Counted from the stretch's first letter, positions 45,971 to 59,218 are shown. The stretch: DNA of 64,000 bases from Tamarix chinensis (GCA_030549775.1 CM060178.1:72571152-72635151), one strand, 5' to 3'. Numbers and translations: made by a program. The notes: generated by a model not told the origin, from the sequence alone.

Positions 45971-47263
45971 ATTTAAGAAAGTTATCCTTTTTAGAAATTA
46001 CTAAAATTATGTTTGTTTTGGTACAAAGCAAGGAAATAAGTTTAAAGGAATTACAAACTTCTTTTGACCCTACTATCTATTTAGTTAGAATAATATTCAC
46101 TTAATGATTAATATTATAGATAGTAGAATTTTTTTTACTTTATTTATTTATATTTCACACATAATTAATTTTATTTTATTTCTAACTTACTCTATGTAAA
46201 ATAACTAAATATATTATTAAGTAATTATTTCTTTGACATTTTTTTAGAAATTACTAAATTTATGTTTGTTTGGTACAAAGTAAGGAAATAAGTTTAAAGG
46301 AATCACAAATTTCTTTTGACCCTCCAATCTACGTAGTTAGAGTATTATTCACTTACTGATTAATATTACAGATAGTAGAATTTTTTTACTTTATTTGTTT
46401 ATATTTTACACATAATTAATTTTATTTTCTTTCTAACTTACTCTATGTAAAATAACTAAATATATTATTAAGTAATTATTTCTTTGACATTTTTTTAGAA
46501 ATTACTAAAATTATGTTTGTTTGGTACAAAGTAAGGAAATAAGTTTAAAGGAATCACAAATTTCTCTTGACCCTCCAGTATTATTCACTTACTGATCAAT
46601 ATTACGGATAGTATAATTTTTTTACTTTATTTGTTTATATTTTACACATAATTAATTTTATTTTCTTTCTAACTTACTCTACGTAAAATAACTAAATATA
46701 TTATTAAGTAATTATTCCTTTGACATTTTTTTAGAAATTACTAAATTTATGTTTGTTTGGTACAAAGTAAGGAAATAAGTTTAAAGGAATCACAAATTTC
46801 TCTTGACCCTCCAATCTACTTAGTTAGAGTAATATTCACTTACTGATTAATATTACAGATAGTATAATTTTTTTACTTTATTTGTTTATATTTTACACAT
46901 AATTAATTTTATTTTCTTTCTAACTTACCCTATGTAAAATAACTAAATATATTATTAAGTAATTATTTCTTTTGAAATTTTTTTAGAAATTACTAAAATT
47001 ATGTTTGTTTGGTACAAAGTAAGGAAATAAGTTTAAAGGAATTAAAATTTTCTTTTGACCTTCCAATCTACTTAGTTAGAGTAATATTCACTTACTGATT
47101 AATATTACAGACAGTATAATTTTTTTACTTTATTTGTTTATATTTTACACATAATTAATTTTATTTTCTTTCTAACTTACTTTATGTAAAATAACTAAAT
47201 ATATTATTAAGTAATTATTTCTTTGACATTACATTTCTAAAAAGGTGTAACTTACTCTTAAAT
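45971..47263 (+). mobile_element. Array of five 250-bp units between inverted ends
   Basis: Units start TTAGAAATTACTAAA at 45991, 46244, 46495, 46731 and 46983 (lengths 253, 251, 236, 252, about 251) and are very similar. The third lacks about 16 bp (ATCTA..TTAGAGT region). The array is framed by an imperfect inverted repeat: ATTTAAGAAAGTTATCCTTT at 45971 and AAAGGTGTAACTTACTCTTA at 47241-47260. That suggests a non-coding DNA transposon whose inner part was amplified. The unit contains GTTTGTTTGGTACAAAG, similar to MITE ends elsewhere in the window. Confidence 0.8.
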
Positions 47264-48660
47264 TTATAATTAACATATCAAAAGAGACCAACGTATATCG
47301 AAAGTCTCCTTCATAAATTGATAAATCAATTTTGTACTAGGTAAATTAATCTGTCGTGTTCATTAAAAAAAACCTGTTATATATTTTGGAGGAATGAGTT
47401 TTATATCTGAAAGAAATTTCCAATAATTGTAGGTATGAATGGTAACACTATTCTTTACTATGCGCTGACATTATTACAGTAATTTTTTTAATTGTTTTTA
47501 AATTAAAATATATTTAATTAGAATAATTTTAAAAAATAAAAAATATATACCATAATATTTTTTAAAAAATTATTTATAAATTGACACATATATTAATATA
47601 TATTTTTTACTTAAAAAATAATCAGTATTTTTTATCATTATTGTATTAATTTTTAACCAAAGTTATATCTATGTTCAACCACACATCTAAATATATATTA
47701 TCACTATTAAGCATGTTTTTAATCGTTATTTTTCTAAAAAAATTTATTATTAATTTAAATATTGTGTGTAGTACAACTATATATCACCATGCATCCAAAT
47801 ATATTTCACTATTATTACATATACTTTTCACTACCAATTTTTTTAAATATATCACTAGTCTTACACAAACATTCTATGACAAGTGTTCGTACTATCTTTC
47901 AAACCTCTTGCACATATTTATCATCACTATTTTAGTAAGTAAAACTCAACATTCATCTAAATCATATCACTAGTCTTGTATTTATATATTTTTTTTATTA
48001 CAACTATGTATATATTTTACTAAAACTTTAAATATCTTATACCAAAGTCAAACATATTTTTCATTACTATTTTCCTTTAACTTTTCAACATTGATACAAG
48101 CATATATGATATATCATTAGCCTTGTGTATATATTTTATTGTAAGTACAAATATATTTTACTACATATTTAAGTATATTATACCACTATCAAACATATTA
48201 TTTAACATTATTTTTTCTAACTTCAACACTAATCTAAGCATATATTATTAATCATATATATATATATATATATATATATTTCATCAAAAACTACTCATAG
48301 ACTTCACCACATATCTAGGTATCTTTCACCATTATTTTTATTCGCATTTTAATTATTCCATGATCTTTCACCACTAATATTCTAATATTTCATCATTTTT
48401 TGGTTGAAACCACACTAACATGAATTTTTATTTATAGACTACAATTTTAGAAACATTATAGAATATTTTTATTTTATTTGTAATAATATGAATTAAAAAC
48501 AAATTAATTTTAACAAAATAAAGAAGTGATGATGTCATACTAACATTACCGGTCTTATGGTGTTGCACCATATACCTAGTTGCAACATATACTTGGTGAT
48601 AGAACTCTCATAATTTTTCATAACATATTTTGATCCTTTTTTTTCACAAAATATTGTATA
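47264..48660. other. AT-rich stretch with degenerate repeats, no gene
   Basis: Phrases such as CACATCTAAATATAT..TTTCACTATTATT recur every 60-120 bp from 47665 to 48380, pointing to an old satellite-like repeat. A TA microsatellite lies near 48254-48281. The 100-codon open frame at 47671-47973 is explained by this composition. Confidence 0.5.
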
Positions 48661-48665
48661 TTATG

Positions 48666-48971
48666 TGTAATACCCCAAATTGAGTGGAGTGTTATAAGGA
48701 TTCATCTACTACTTATATCAATATGGTATACCATATTTTTGGTAATTCTATCCTAAAGAACTCTACAGTTAAGCGTGCTAGCCGTAGAATAATTTTTAGG
48801 ATAAGTGACCCTCCTCGAAAGTTTCAGAAATTTTTTAAAAATTTCTCAGGAAGTGCGTGAGTGAGGACAAAGAGCACTGAAAGGACTCGTGTTGATCTGT
48901 GGGGCCAGTTGATCAATCCGAAAACGTTCCAAGGTAGCTCCCGCGTGGTCGTATCCACTCGGGGTGTTACA
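48666..48971 (+). mobile_element. Cassandra-type TRIM solo LTR with 5S-like sequence
   Basis: 306 bp from TGTAATACCCC to GGGGTGTTACA with a perfect 5-bp target duplication TTATG at 48661-48665 and 48972-48976. Positions 48758-48823 resemble the 5S rRNA promoter region. Cassandra elements are short non-autonomous retrotransposons whose LTRs (about 240-350 bp) carry 5S-derived RNA polymerase III promoters; size, ends and 5S part agree. No second LTR or internal part is present, so it is a solo LTR. Confidence 0.9.
48758..48823 (+). promoter_or_regulatory. 5S rRNA-like internal pol III promoter in the LTR
   Basis: GAACTCTACAGTTAAGCGTG at 48758, then CTA, matches the 5S A-box region (GAACTCCGCAGTTAAGCGTG), and AGGATAAGTGACCCTCCT near 48798 matches the C-box region (AGGATGGGTGACCTCCT) with changes. 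A further ACTCGTGTTGATC near 48885 resembles the 5S 3' end. The C box is worn, so activity is doubtful. Confidence 0.85.
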
Positions 48972-48976
48972 TTATG

Positions 48977-51900
48977 ATATAAAATATAATTTTTTTATTT
49001 ATATTAACAAAATTCATAATATTAATTGTTTATAACTTTGATTAATATTTAATGTATTTGTCTAAATTTTTTCAAACAACAATTATCATTTTCAATAAAA
49101 TTTTAACAAAAATAATTTAATCATTTGGGTTATTATCTTAATTTTATGCCAAAATATAACACAATACTAATATAAATCCAAAAAGTAGTATTAAAAGATG
49201 TTAATTGTCAAAATTTATTTTCAAAATCCATGAAGATTTATGTTTAGAAACGGATAATATTACAATTACAACCTTCATTAGAAAATAAAATAAAAATTAT
49301 TGTATAAAAAAATAATAAAAGAAGGATAAAAATAGAACGTAGAAATTATCTTTTTAATAGAATTTTCTTTTTAAAATAAATTTTTACCTAAAAATAATTA
49401 TTTTAAAAATGGAGAGAGTAGATTATTTGTGTTCCAAGAATTTAAAAAAAATTAATATAGAAATGCATTATCTTGTGTTATTTTATTAAATAAATATTTA
49501 AAAAAATTGGTTTATGAAATTAGAAGTCTGCAACACAATCTTTACAATTTTTATTATAAAAAAATAAAATAAATTTAAAGTAAGAAATTATTCATGACAT
49601 TTAAGCTTATTATTCAAAACTTATAATATTTATTTCAAATAATTCTATATATATATATATATTTTTTTTATAATTTTATTTTTGATTTATTATCACTTTT
49701 CCAAAAAATTTAGATAGAACAATATCAAAATATCTAAGATGATTTGAGAGTATTTAAACATTAAAAAAAATGCAATGGTATTTTATTTAAAATATATGTT
49801 TTTTATAGTTAAATGTTTGAAAATTTTGGACCGCTTATACTTTTATATTTATTTTACATTTTATGTTAATTTAATTTTATGTCTTTACTAAACTACCAAA
49901 AAGTGTTATATATATGATTGATGTAAAAATATAATAAAATAAGATGGTACATTTGAATGACAAAAATATGTACAAATGCATAAATAAAATTTCTAGGCAT
50001 GTTCCTATAAAGACATAAATATTTTTTTACATAACATTTAACTTTTGTTCTCATTAAAACATAAATGTTTTTAAACTGTTAAATTTAAGAAAAATTTACT
50101 CTTTTTCTTAAATTTCCATTGCATGCAATAACCATTTTAATTTATTAAGAAAAGAATGATAAAGGGATATATTATTAATCAAAAATATTTTAGGTGTATT
50201 ATTTTATACTCGATTCATCCGTTAAAATAGATATGTGTATATTTTTACATGTATTAAGAATTAAGATACTATATTTAATAGCGTGTTTGTAATATATTAT
50301 ATCACCATGTGCACTTAAGACATTTGTTTAAGTGACTAAAAATAGTGATAAAGTGAACATTTAATAACAATAATTGTTACTATATATGTATAATTGCGTG
50401 GTTATACTATTTTGGAAAATAAATTAATATCTTAGCATGTGGATAAGGGAAAATGCTAGTATTAGAACATCTCTTTTTTATCTATCTTATATTAGAAATC
50501 ACTAACATAACTTCTTTCTAGAAAAAGTTATTTTTTCCATTGTGAATTAATTAAAGGCAAAATAGAAAATAAATATAGAAATAAGCTTAGGATGAGCTAT
50601 TATTATTGAATAATGGAATAAGTGAAAATTTCTAATACATCACTAAATCAAATCTACTAGTATTTATTCAATGAGGACTTTATTGTAATTATATATACTT
50701 TATAATTCTGGTTATCATTGATTGTAATTAATTACTCCTTTCATATATAAAAGTAAGTTATACTAGATTTTGGGTGCACATAGTGCATGCTTGAACAAAT
50801 GATTTTCTTTATAAATGTAGGAAGAAAAGTCATATATATTTACACGTGCATCTATTAGATATTTGTTTTATTCAAGAATGCTTTGAGAAAATTGAAATGA
50901 AGTTGAGCAATTAATGTACCAAATCTACACTTATTAGTCATATTTTGAAGCATGTAATCAAAAATTAAGTTCAAAGTCGTATGAAGATATCTAATAGGGA
51001 AAATTTTAATTGTTACAAAAAAAATGAATGCAAATTAATTTCTTACCATTTTAACAATGTTGTTGGTGTTAATATGAACCATGAGGAAATCTTCAGTAAT
51101 CAAGGAGTGTCAAGGGAAAATCTTAGAGGAAAAAAGAGAGCATAAAAATGAGAGATTATATTAATGATTTTGTCCCCCAAAATGAGTATAAGACTCCATA
51201 TTTATAGAGATAGAATTGGGGAAGAGGAGAAGGGGGAGGAGAATGCTATATGGTCGAGATTAGGAAATTGTCCCTATTTTGTATAGTGAATAGGGAGAGC
51301 AACTTGAAAGGATGAATATGTTTAGAAGTTTGGTGGAGTGATCTCTAACTTATGGGTTGTTGTCCCTTAAGTCTAATAGTATTTATTTGATAAATACTCA
51401 CATCATCATTCCCTTTAAAATTTTATCCCTTGTGTCCATCATTTCCTTAGGGTAGATGGACTAAAATTCTGTGATTTGCTACTGGCGATACACGCTCAAT
51501 GGTTATTTTTCCATAGTAAATAAAATGATCTTCAAGGATTTGTTGATACCCTGTGTGTATTAGTTGGCTAACCTTTCTAAGAAGGAAAATTAACCTTTAA
51601 TGGTTGGTTGATGGTCCATATTACAAGTTTACAAAAATAACATACCTTATTGGTCACTTATAATCATAATAATCATAAAAAAGATCATTGGCAAATTACA
51701 AGCGAAGGGTTATCATACAATGCAAAATAATATTATCACTGTTGGTAGATTATACAATATCATCAATTGCTTACAAATGTTGTTGCATAAGAATACAATC
51801 GACAAACCATTCATATGCACTAACAGATGTTATAAAACCAAATCCTAAGAAAAATAAAACTACACCAAATTAATTAGTTATTGTAAAATTCAAAATTTAA

Positions 51901-53230
51901 AATTTGAAAAAAAAATATAAAATAGTGCCAAAATGAAACATATCGAGTGAGCTTCATTTTCCTTTTCTCCCTATCCGTCTGAATCGGGAAAGCTCTATGA
52001 ATAAGGACCACATAATATGCTCGGGAATTGTTATAAAAGGGACCAATTTCCTAAGTTATTACAGTTCATTCATTATGTCATTATTTCACATAACAAAAGG
52101 TAGAGATCAAGCAAGAATTAAGGTTGGATTGGACGTTATGTCTTCTCCCGAATGACAATTAATATTATCGAGAAGATTGTGTTAGTGATGAATGAAGATT
52201 CTTCACCTTCTCGATCAAAAACAAAGTAAATTTACTTGGTTGGTATAGCTACACACACACACATCCCCCTTCACATTTACTCCCTTCTTCTTCAATATTT
52301 GCAATTACTGTTATTCTCCTATGTCTACAATTATTTTCTCTAGTTTCCCCTTGTTATCACTTTACATCTTCTTTCATTCTATTGTGGAATGGTGTGCATT
52401 AAAAAAAGGACCCAAAAAAAATCAAAATTAACAAGACTATGAATAATTGTGGATTCAATCATAAAACAAAATAATTAAGGAAAAAGTACATATCTTTATT
52501 CGTGCTCTTGTGCAATTACAAGATGGTTAAATTAAACAATCAATCAATTACACAAATCTACAATTCTCTTTTATTAGATAATTGAGAATAAGAAGAAGTT
52601 GGGCCGCATGACTTGATGGCTAGGGTTTCATCATATCTTCTTTTATAAAAGATAAAACCCTATGAGGCAAAACAATATGTTGTTAGATACACACCCATTT
52701 TTCTAAGTTAACACCCGTTAAAACGTTGAAATTTTTTTTTACCATTATACCATTTTCATTACTACACATTAACTAAAATAAATTCTCTCAGTTTTGTTCT
52801 ATTATCCTCAAATAATTATATAAAAAATTAATTTTGATAACATTGAATACAATGAGCGGGGATGAAGATTACGAATCCAACGAATTTTTCAACAAAAATT
52901 AATTAGAAGAAATAGAGGTGAGCTAGAAAAAATTCATAATTTGTGCAACTAATGGGTGACTTACATGTCAAATATCGCACATAATAGGTAAATCACTAGT
53001 CACAAAGTATTCTAAACAGGTATTTCACCCGCCAGAAGTGATAAGTGACGGGCAACTCTCCTTTCAACTTTCCATTTTTCAAAAATTATTTTTATTCATT
53101 TTTATATTTATGTACTAAGAATGTCATATTTTTAATATTATCTACAGAATCCATATTCAATTAATACCAATTGGAGTGGATTATTTGCAATGGATGAGAT
53201 TTTTAATAATTGAGAATCATTAATTGGTTG
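48977..53230. other. AT-rich stretch without a recognised gene
   Basis: No protein-like frames. A TATA-like CTCTATAAATATGG on the minus strand near 51200, in a segment (51060-51430) of less extreme composition, may be a retroelement LTR or lost promoter. A short CA run lies at 52251-52262. A TA run lies at 49645-49662. Confidence 0.45.
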
Positions 53231-53239
53231 AGTTAAAAA

Positions 53240-54480
53240 AATTAGAAGGCCACATAATATGGTTTTCTGTATTGAGAGAGAAAAAAAAGGTAGGGTATGG
53301 ATTTTTTGTGAAATATGATGTTCTTATGGAAGACGACCTTCAGTGAATTCGAAAATTTTTCGATGTACTAGGAACAAAAATTGTAGCTGTGAATTCAAGA
53401 TCCGTCAAAAGGAAGATATTTACGGTAGTTAAAAACTAGTAGTAGAATATGGAATGTATAATGATAGATTGGGTAATTATTTACAGGGACGTTTGTTTAC
53501 TTGCTGATTATCTTTAGAAGAACGCAGGTTGGTGGCTGAGTTAACACAAATAAATATCAAACCAAAGGAGATTATCAATAAGTTGAAATGGGGTGATGGT
53601 GATGATACTACAACATTTAGAATAATCTACAATTCTAGACATAAGTTTAATGTACAGAGTTTGATGGAATGTACAATCATGCAACAATTATTGCACTTCA
53701 TGGAAATAAACGAATACCATTCATGGAATCATCGATTGTCTGACTCTGATGTGGTTAGTGATAATTTATTTGCATATCCAGATTCTATTGCTTTGTTTCA
53801 TGCATTTCCATATGTCATTTGTTTGGATTTCACATATTTGTGTCTAACGGTAAGAAATTTACCATTGCCTTGGCATTTATGACGAAGAAAAAGGAAGATA
53901 ACTACAAATGGGTTCTATCATATACTATAAAAGAAGTTGGAAAGTATAGTAGCGGGAGAAAGTTTCCTAGGATGTTGGAGGATGATTGTACAAGCAGCTA
54001 CAATTGAGACATATAAAAATGAGCTTCTATTGATGGGTGATAAATAGGGCAGATTTCCACATCTTTTACAATATGTATATGAGACCTGGTTGAATCCATA
54101 TAAGGAGAGGTTTGTTTCAGTATGGACTAATAAAATCATTCACTTTGGAACTCATACGACCAACAGATATAGTATATTTGTTATAACTATCCAATGTCTA
54201 TTAACTTATTAAGTGTGTAACAATTAACCATTACTTATTTTTTTAAATTCATATTATAGGGTATACGGTGAACTTCAAAAGCTAAAGAAATATATAGCAT
54301 CATCACATATACGTTTAACACATTATGCCTGAGGATGAACACACTAATAAGACTCAAAATTAATGAGGTAAAAAAAGACCTGGAGCAATCATGGGTAATT
54401 ATTCCACATTACTCTACAAATGATATATTGTTCAAAGAGCTCACATCTATGAGCATTGGACTAGATAGTAGAGGAGAGTA
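53240..54480 (+). pseudogene. MULE transposase (FAR1/Mutator-like) relic
   Basis: Plus-strand pieces follow the order of plant Mutator-like transposases. A FAR1-type region NCSCEFKIR lies near 53379, then MVAELTQINIKPKEIINKLK (53529), MQQLLHFMEINEYHSWNHRL, then ALFHAFPYVICLDFTY (first acidic residue of the DDE core) near 53790. IALAFMTKKKEDNYKWVLSY follows near 53865 in another frame, and YETWLNPYKERFVSVWTNK with HFGTHTTNRYS near 54075-54160. A second DDE aspartate (TDRE) is not recognisable. At least three frame shifts and several stops. MULE transposases cut and paste DNA with long inverted ends, which were not found. Confidence 0.85.
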
Positions 54481-54899
54481 AGAGGTTCTATATAGTTGGT
54501 CCTGAATCCTTCGAATGTGGGTGTTACTTGAGATTGACACATGGTTTACCATGTGTACATGAGATATTTCATTACAAATAAGATCATTAATCTATTTCCA
54601 TATTGGTAGTGCATAAATTCAAGAAGACTTTTACTTTGGTTAGACCACAAGAATAAAGGTTTGCATTTGATAATTCAATTGTTGATCAAACCGTACGTCC
54701 ATTTGCTTCTAACATTATGTCTAAAGTGTAAATGATGTCTGACCAATCGCCATCACATCTATGCTAATATTCTAATCTTACGATCCCTCCCAGACAAGTA
54801 TGGTAGAACCAATTGTTCAACAAGTAAAGGATTCCCTATTAATAGCACACAGAGGGAACTATCAAAGTGGGAACACACAGAGCGTACTTATTTAGAATC

Positions 54900-55745
54900 A
54901 CCTATAGGCCAAGGTTGATTTGGTCGAGGATGTGGCAGAGGTTTCTCACCCCTTGGTCGATCATAACGTACATCTCCTGGAAGAGGTCGCTATTCCCTTC
55001 GTCGATTGGATTGAGGAAGAAGTAGTAGTGGAAGGCATAGTATTGGGAGGAGTCGTAGGCTCATCCATAATTTTTCGTGGTCTTATAATATTGAGTTGTT
55101 CATGCTCCCGTGGGTGGAATGTTGGTCTAATGTTTTGGGTGATGGAAATTATGGGGTTAGAGCTGTCGCATTACAACTCTTTGATAGAGAATCAGAAATG
55201 TCAAATTTTAGAGCCGCAATATGTAGGGAATTGGTGACTTGTGAAGAGTTATATGCTCTTACTTTTATCGATCCTATTGTTGAAAATATCCAATGCTTAG
55301 TACATTAGAAGGGATCAGATCCAATGGAGAAATGGTGGCATCAGCTTGACTTTGGCTTCATTTTTACTATAATGTACAATTTCGTATTTGTTTGTTTGAG
55401 TATACATGGGTCGATTACTTGTTTACCGCACAAAGCTCCACCTAATGTCGAACAACCTGATCAGACCATCACTATCTTAAGTGTGAATAATTTGCCACAC
55501 TACATGTTTGTATGTAAGTTATTGCACTTAATTTTTTTTATACTGTATGTATGTCTGACACTCATGTTATGATACTTTATAAAGTTGTAAGTAACCTTGA
55601 TAAAAAATGCAATATTACCACATATATCTAATCAATGGTATCGACATACTACTTCAAGCGTATCTGGATAGGACGAGTCATATCGTGATCTTATTCAGCA
55701 TATTGGAATTCAATGGGTATGGATGCCCACCAAGGGGGAACTTAG
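54900..55745 (+). pseudogene. OTU-like cysteine protease domain of the MULE, inactive
   Basis: Downstream of the transposase on the same strand come LGDGNYGVRAVALQLF near 55130, FRAAICRELVTCEELYALTF near 55205, MEKWWHQLDFGFIFTIMYN at 55324, GSITCLPHKAPPNVEQPDQT near 55410 and ILSVNNLPHYMFV near 55480, then HISNQWYRHTTSSVSGY near 55620. This is the OTU protease pattern D-G-N-C-x-x-R-A..H; the catalytic Cys is Tyr here. OTU domains are known riders of some plant MULE proteins. The frame is broken near 55305. Confidence 0.75.
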
Positions 55746-56089
55746 GTTGATGATTTGTGCTTAAAGTAACAAATTGGTATATTTAACTTGTTGTACGTTT
55801 GTTTATTACATTATTTCAAGTATTTTGTAACGTGTTATAAAGACACTCATGGTGTAAAGTAAAATTAAAATTACCATACATCAATTAATAAAATTGTTCT
55901 GATAATAGAGTCCTACCAAATAAAATTAAACTGTAGCGTAAAATTAAAAAAAAAATCTACTACATATCATCACTAGGATTTTGCTCGGCCTCCTCCTCTT
56001 CACGAGAGGGCAATCTTAGCTCGCCCATGGTAAGGTATACCTCTTTTAGCCTATCATAACCTTCATCCTTACTAATTCTACCCTTCTTT

Positions 56090-56800
56090 TCTTCTTTAAA
56101 TCAATAGCAAAATCTACCCATCAACTCATTATTTGTCTCCACATCTATCCTAATGTATGGGGCATAGCTCGGCCCTTGATCTACTGATATAGGGTGGACT
56201 ATTGGATGCATCCGAGGATGATACCAAGGAAGGTATTCAGCTGAGGCATCATGCTTATATGTTAAGCGATAAAAATGGAAGCTAAAGTCTAGTAAGTGGG
56301 GTGGCCCAACATTCCAAAATGATGCACAACTAAAATAATCTACCTTATACTTTTTAATATCTGCACTCTGATAGAACCCATCTACTGGAACAATAGGAGG
56401 AATCGGGATGAGCTGAGGGTAGCCAAACTGTCGAGAAACTCGGTCTGGTATATAAGGCTTGACCAAATCCATAAAGCGTAGGTTGCCTTGGTACGTTAAC
56501 TTAGGATGTTTCATATTCGGATCTTGATCAAATGGCAAGAAGTCAACCTACAAACGCATGTTAAACAAATTAGAATATCAATTATTTCAAGAATTCAACA
56601 ATTGAAAATTACCTATGAAAAATTATTTCACTAACCTATTTTTTCCTTAGAGAATTCAATTACCTCCTGTACTAAATTAGGCCATCCATGGACTCAAGTG
56701 GAATTGTGTGATGAGATGTGTCCCACCTCATAGTTACGACATCGCATGAAGGATTATACGTACGAGACTAACTCCACCAAAAGATGAGGAAATACTTATA
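56090..56800 (-). pseudogene. Plant mobile domain (PMD) fragment
   Basis: The minus strand from 56538 gives 145 codons with LVKPYIPDRVSRQFGYPQLI, PPIVPVDGFYQS and ASAEYLPWYHPRMHP. The D-R-V-x-R-Q-F-G block and the later EYL.W segment are the C-terminal end of plant mobile domain (aminotransferase-like) proteins, found in transposons and in MAIN/MAIL-type host genes. A short relic with a stop (SCDVVTMRWDTSHHTI) lies upstream near 56700-56760. The main domain start is missing. Close to the MULE but on the opposite strand. Confidence 0.65.
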
Positions 56801-57620
56801 AATCCATGCATATGCACAAATATAACACACATATAACACGATTAAACCAACAATTAAATAAATTTTGTCAAACTAAAAATATAATAAATAATTATCTCTA
56901 AAAGTGTCATGCAAGCACTAATTTGCTTGCACCCGGTTCTAGAGGTTATCCTAAGTTTTCTATACAAATAAGCTAAAGTCTTAGCTCTACTCGTGTCTCC
57001 TTCTTATTTATTTATCTATAGTTTAAAATAAAAATGTTTTACGTTTTCACCATTTTCTTAAATACACAAATTTCCCATATTTATGGGTAGCCTAGGGTAT
57101 GTATACCATTAGCCATGTTCCCTTAAAGAATAGTTTAAATATATTAGGCATTTTAATAATTTTTTGGATGAAATTTAGTTTAATTAGTTTATTTAAATAT
57201 GGTTTAAAATTTTTATTTTTTAAAAGAAAAAAGATTTAAATATAACTAATATACGTAGAAGTTAAAACAAGAATAAATATAGAATTATACTTTGACTATT
57301 TTAAAATAATATCTTTTAATAGAAAAAATTAAAATTAAACTATCTTATTTTTATAAACAAAGACAACACAATTCATCGTTTGTTTTCCATATAGAAAAAA
57401 GTCATTTTAACGCATTACACATGTGCTCAAAAAGTAATAAATTTAGTACTAAATTTTCACTTACATTAATAATTAAAAAATAATAAAGTATTTAAAGTAT
57501 TAAAAATGATTGAAAAAATATGAGGGTAGACAAATTGTGTTTTAACTTTTATCAAGTAACTGTTATTTTTATACAAAAATTTAATATTATAATAACTTGT
57601 TTTTTGTTACAAATGAATTA
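56801..57620. other. AT-rich stretch without a recognised gene
   Basis: No protein-like frame. Near 56912-56936 GCAAGCA..TTGCTTGC forms a short inverted repeat. Otherwise nothing was seen. Confidence 0.5.
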
Positions 57621-57627
57621 ATATCCA

Positions 57628-57801
57628 TTTCTTTTTTAGATTCACAAGAGTCTCACAAAAGCAATTACAAATCACCATATAAGTGGTGACATCATAAAGG
57701 TGTTACAATATCAAGAGAGGAGGTTGAGGGATTCAAATTCGAGACCTTTTGTACCCAAGAGTTTTGATATTTAATACTAGACCAAATCTCATTCGGTTCT
57801 A
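57628..57801 (-). mobile_element. tRNA-derived SINE, minus orientation
   Basis: On the minus strand the A-box-like TGGTCTAGTAT near 57786 and the B-box-like TCGAATTTGAATCCC near 57735 stand about 45 bp apart. A non-tRNA body and an A-rich end AAAAAAGAAA near 57630 follow. The order head, boxes, body, A-rich tail is that of a plant SINE. A target duplication was not resolved. Confidence 0.6.
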
Positions 57802-57899
57802 GTATCCATCTCTAAATGGGAAGTTTAGTGTCTATTTGCTTCGTCATCTAAAATGTGACATAATCTAAAGTAATAATGTGTGTAAAATAATAATTATGC

Positions 57900-59200
57900 T
57901 TGGTAGACACATATATCTACAGATATAATATGTTAGATTATGCATATAATTTTAAATGAATTAATATATATCAATAATTTTGAACATTTTTAATTTCAAT
58001 AAAATATAATATTTTAATAATATTTATTTGTTTATATATTTAATTTTAAAAAGAAATATTAATTAAAAATAATAATTAATTATAATCACAATTAATAGTT
58101 AATAATATTTTTGGTAATTAACAATAATAATATTCATTACTACTACTACCACCACCACCACCAATCATAATATAATATACTATAATAATTAATATATTTA
58201 ATAATAATAATTAATTATAAGTGATAATAATATGCATATTCATAATTAATAATTATAATTCATTATAATAATTAATATTAAGATTAATAATGCATATTCA
58301 TATTAATATTAATTATTATTGATATTGTTAAAAATCACACACAAGTAAATAATATTTAATATTAATAATATTTATTATCATACTCATAATAATAGTTATT
58401 ATAATTATAAATTGATATCAATAATTAATATTAATAAAAATAATTAATTTTTATATAGAATTAATACTAACTAAGAAGAATTAATAATTAATATTAAAAT
58501 TAAAACTTTTAATATTAATAAATAACTTTGTTAAGAATAATAAATAAATATTAATATATAAAAATATATTGTGAATCATGAATAATTAATAATATCAATA
58601 ATAATTATTAATATTTAACGGTTAGGAATAATTATTATATGATAAATAATGAATATTATGATTAATTGATATTAATAATTAATCATAATAATTGATATTA
58701 ACAATTAATAATCATAATGCAGATTAATAAGTGTTAATAGTTATAATTAATATTGATAATTCACAACTGATGGTAATCATTAATATTAGTAATTAATAAT
58801 GATTAATAATATCTATAATAATTCATAAATAAATAATAATAATTATTGATAATTATATTATGAATAGTGAATATAATCAATAATAATAATAATTCATAAT
58901 TATAATATTAAATAATATCATTACTTATCGATAAATAAGAATAGTCAATATCCCTGTTAGTATTAGTAATCAATAATAATAATAATAATAATTAATATTA
59001 ATAGTTAATAGTATTAAATGACTATTACAATAATAATAATGGTGGTGATTGAGTAAAATTAATATTGGTATAAGGATAATTATATTGAATAATTTAAATA
59101 TTTAACAAAAAAGAATAGGACTTACTAATAAAGTAAGATATGATTGATATAAATAATAAAATTTTAAAAACAATATGTAAAATAAATGACATAAAATCAA
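57900..59200. repeat. A/T-only low-complexity block, 1.3 kb
   Basis: Almost only A and T, made of irregular ATTAATAATTA-type words without a fixed period. An ACT/ACC microsatellite lies near 58141-58163. GGTGGTGATT near 59041 is one of the few other G-rich spots. No gene. Confidence 0.8.
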
Positions 59201-59218
59201 TTTAAAATAATAATAGTA

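Noticed and set aside
47671..47973. 100-codon hydrophobic frame
   Set aside because: It is formed by a degenerate AT-rich repeat and has no start context or domain.
48758..48823. 5S rRNA gene
   Set aside because: Only parts match, with a worn C box, and the segment is inside an LTR with target duplication. Cassandra LTR explains it.
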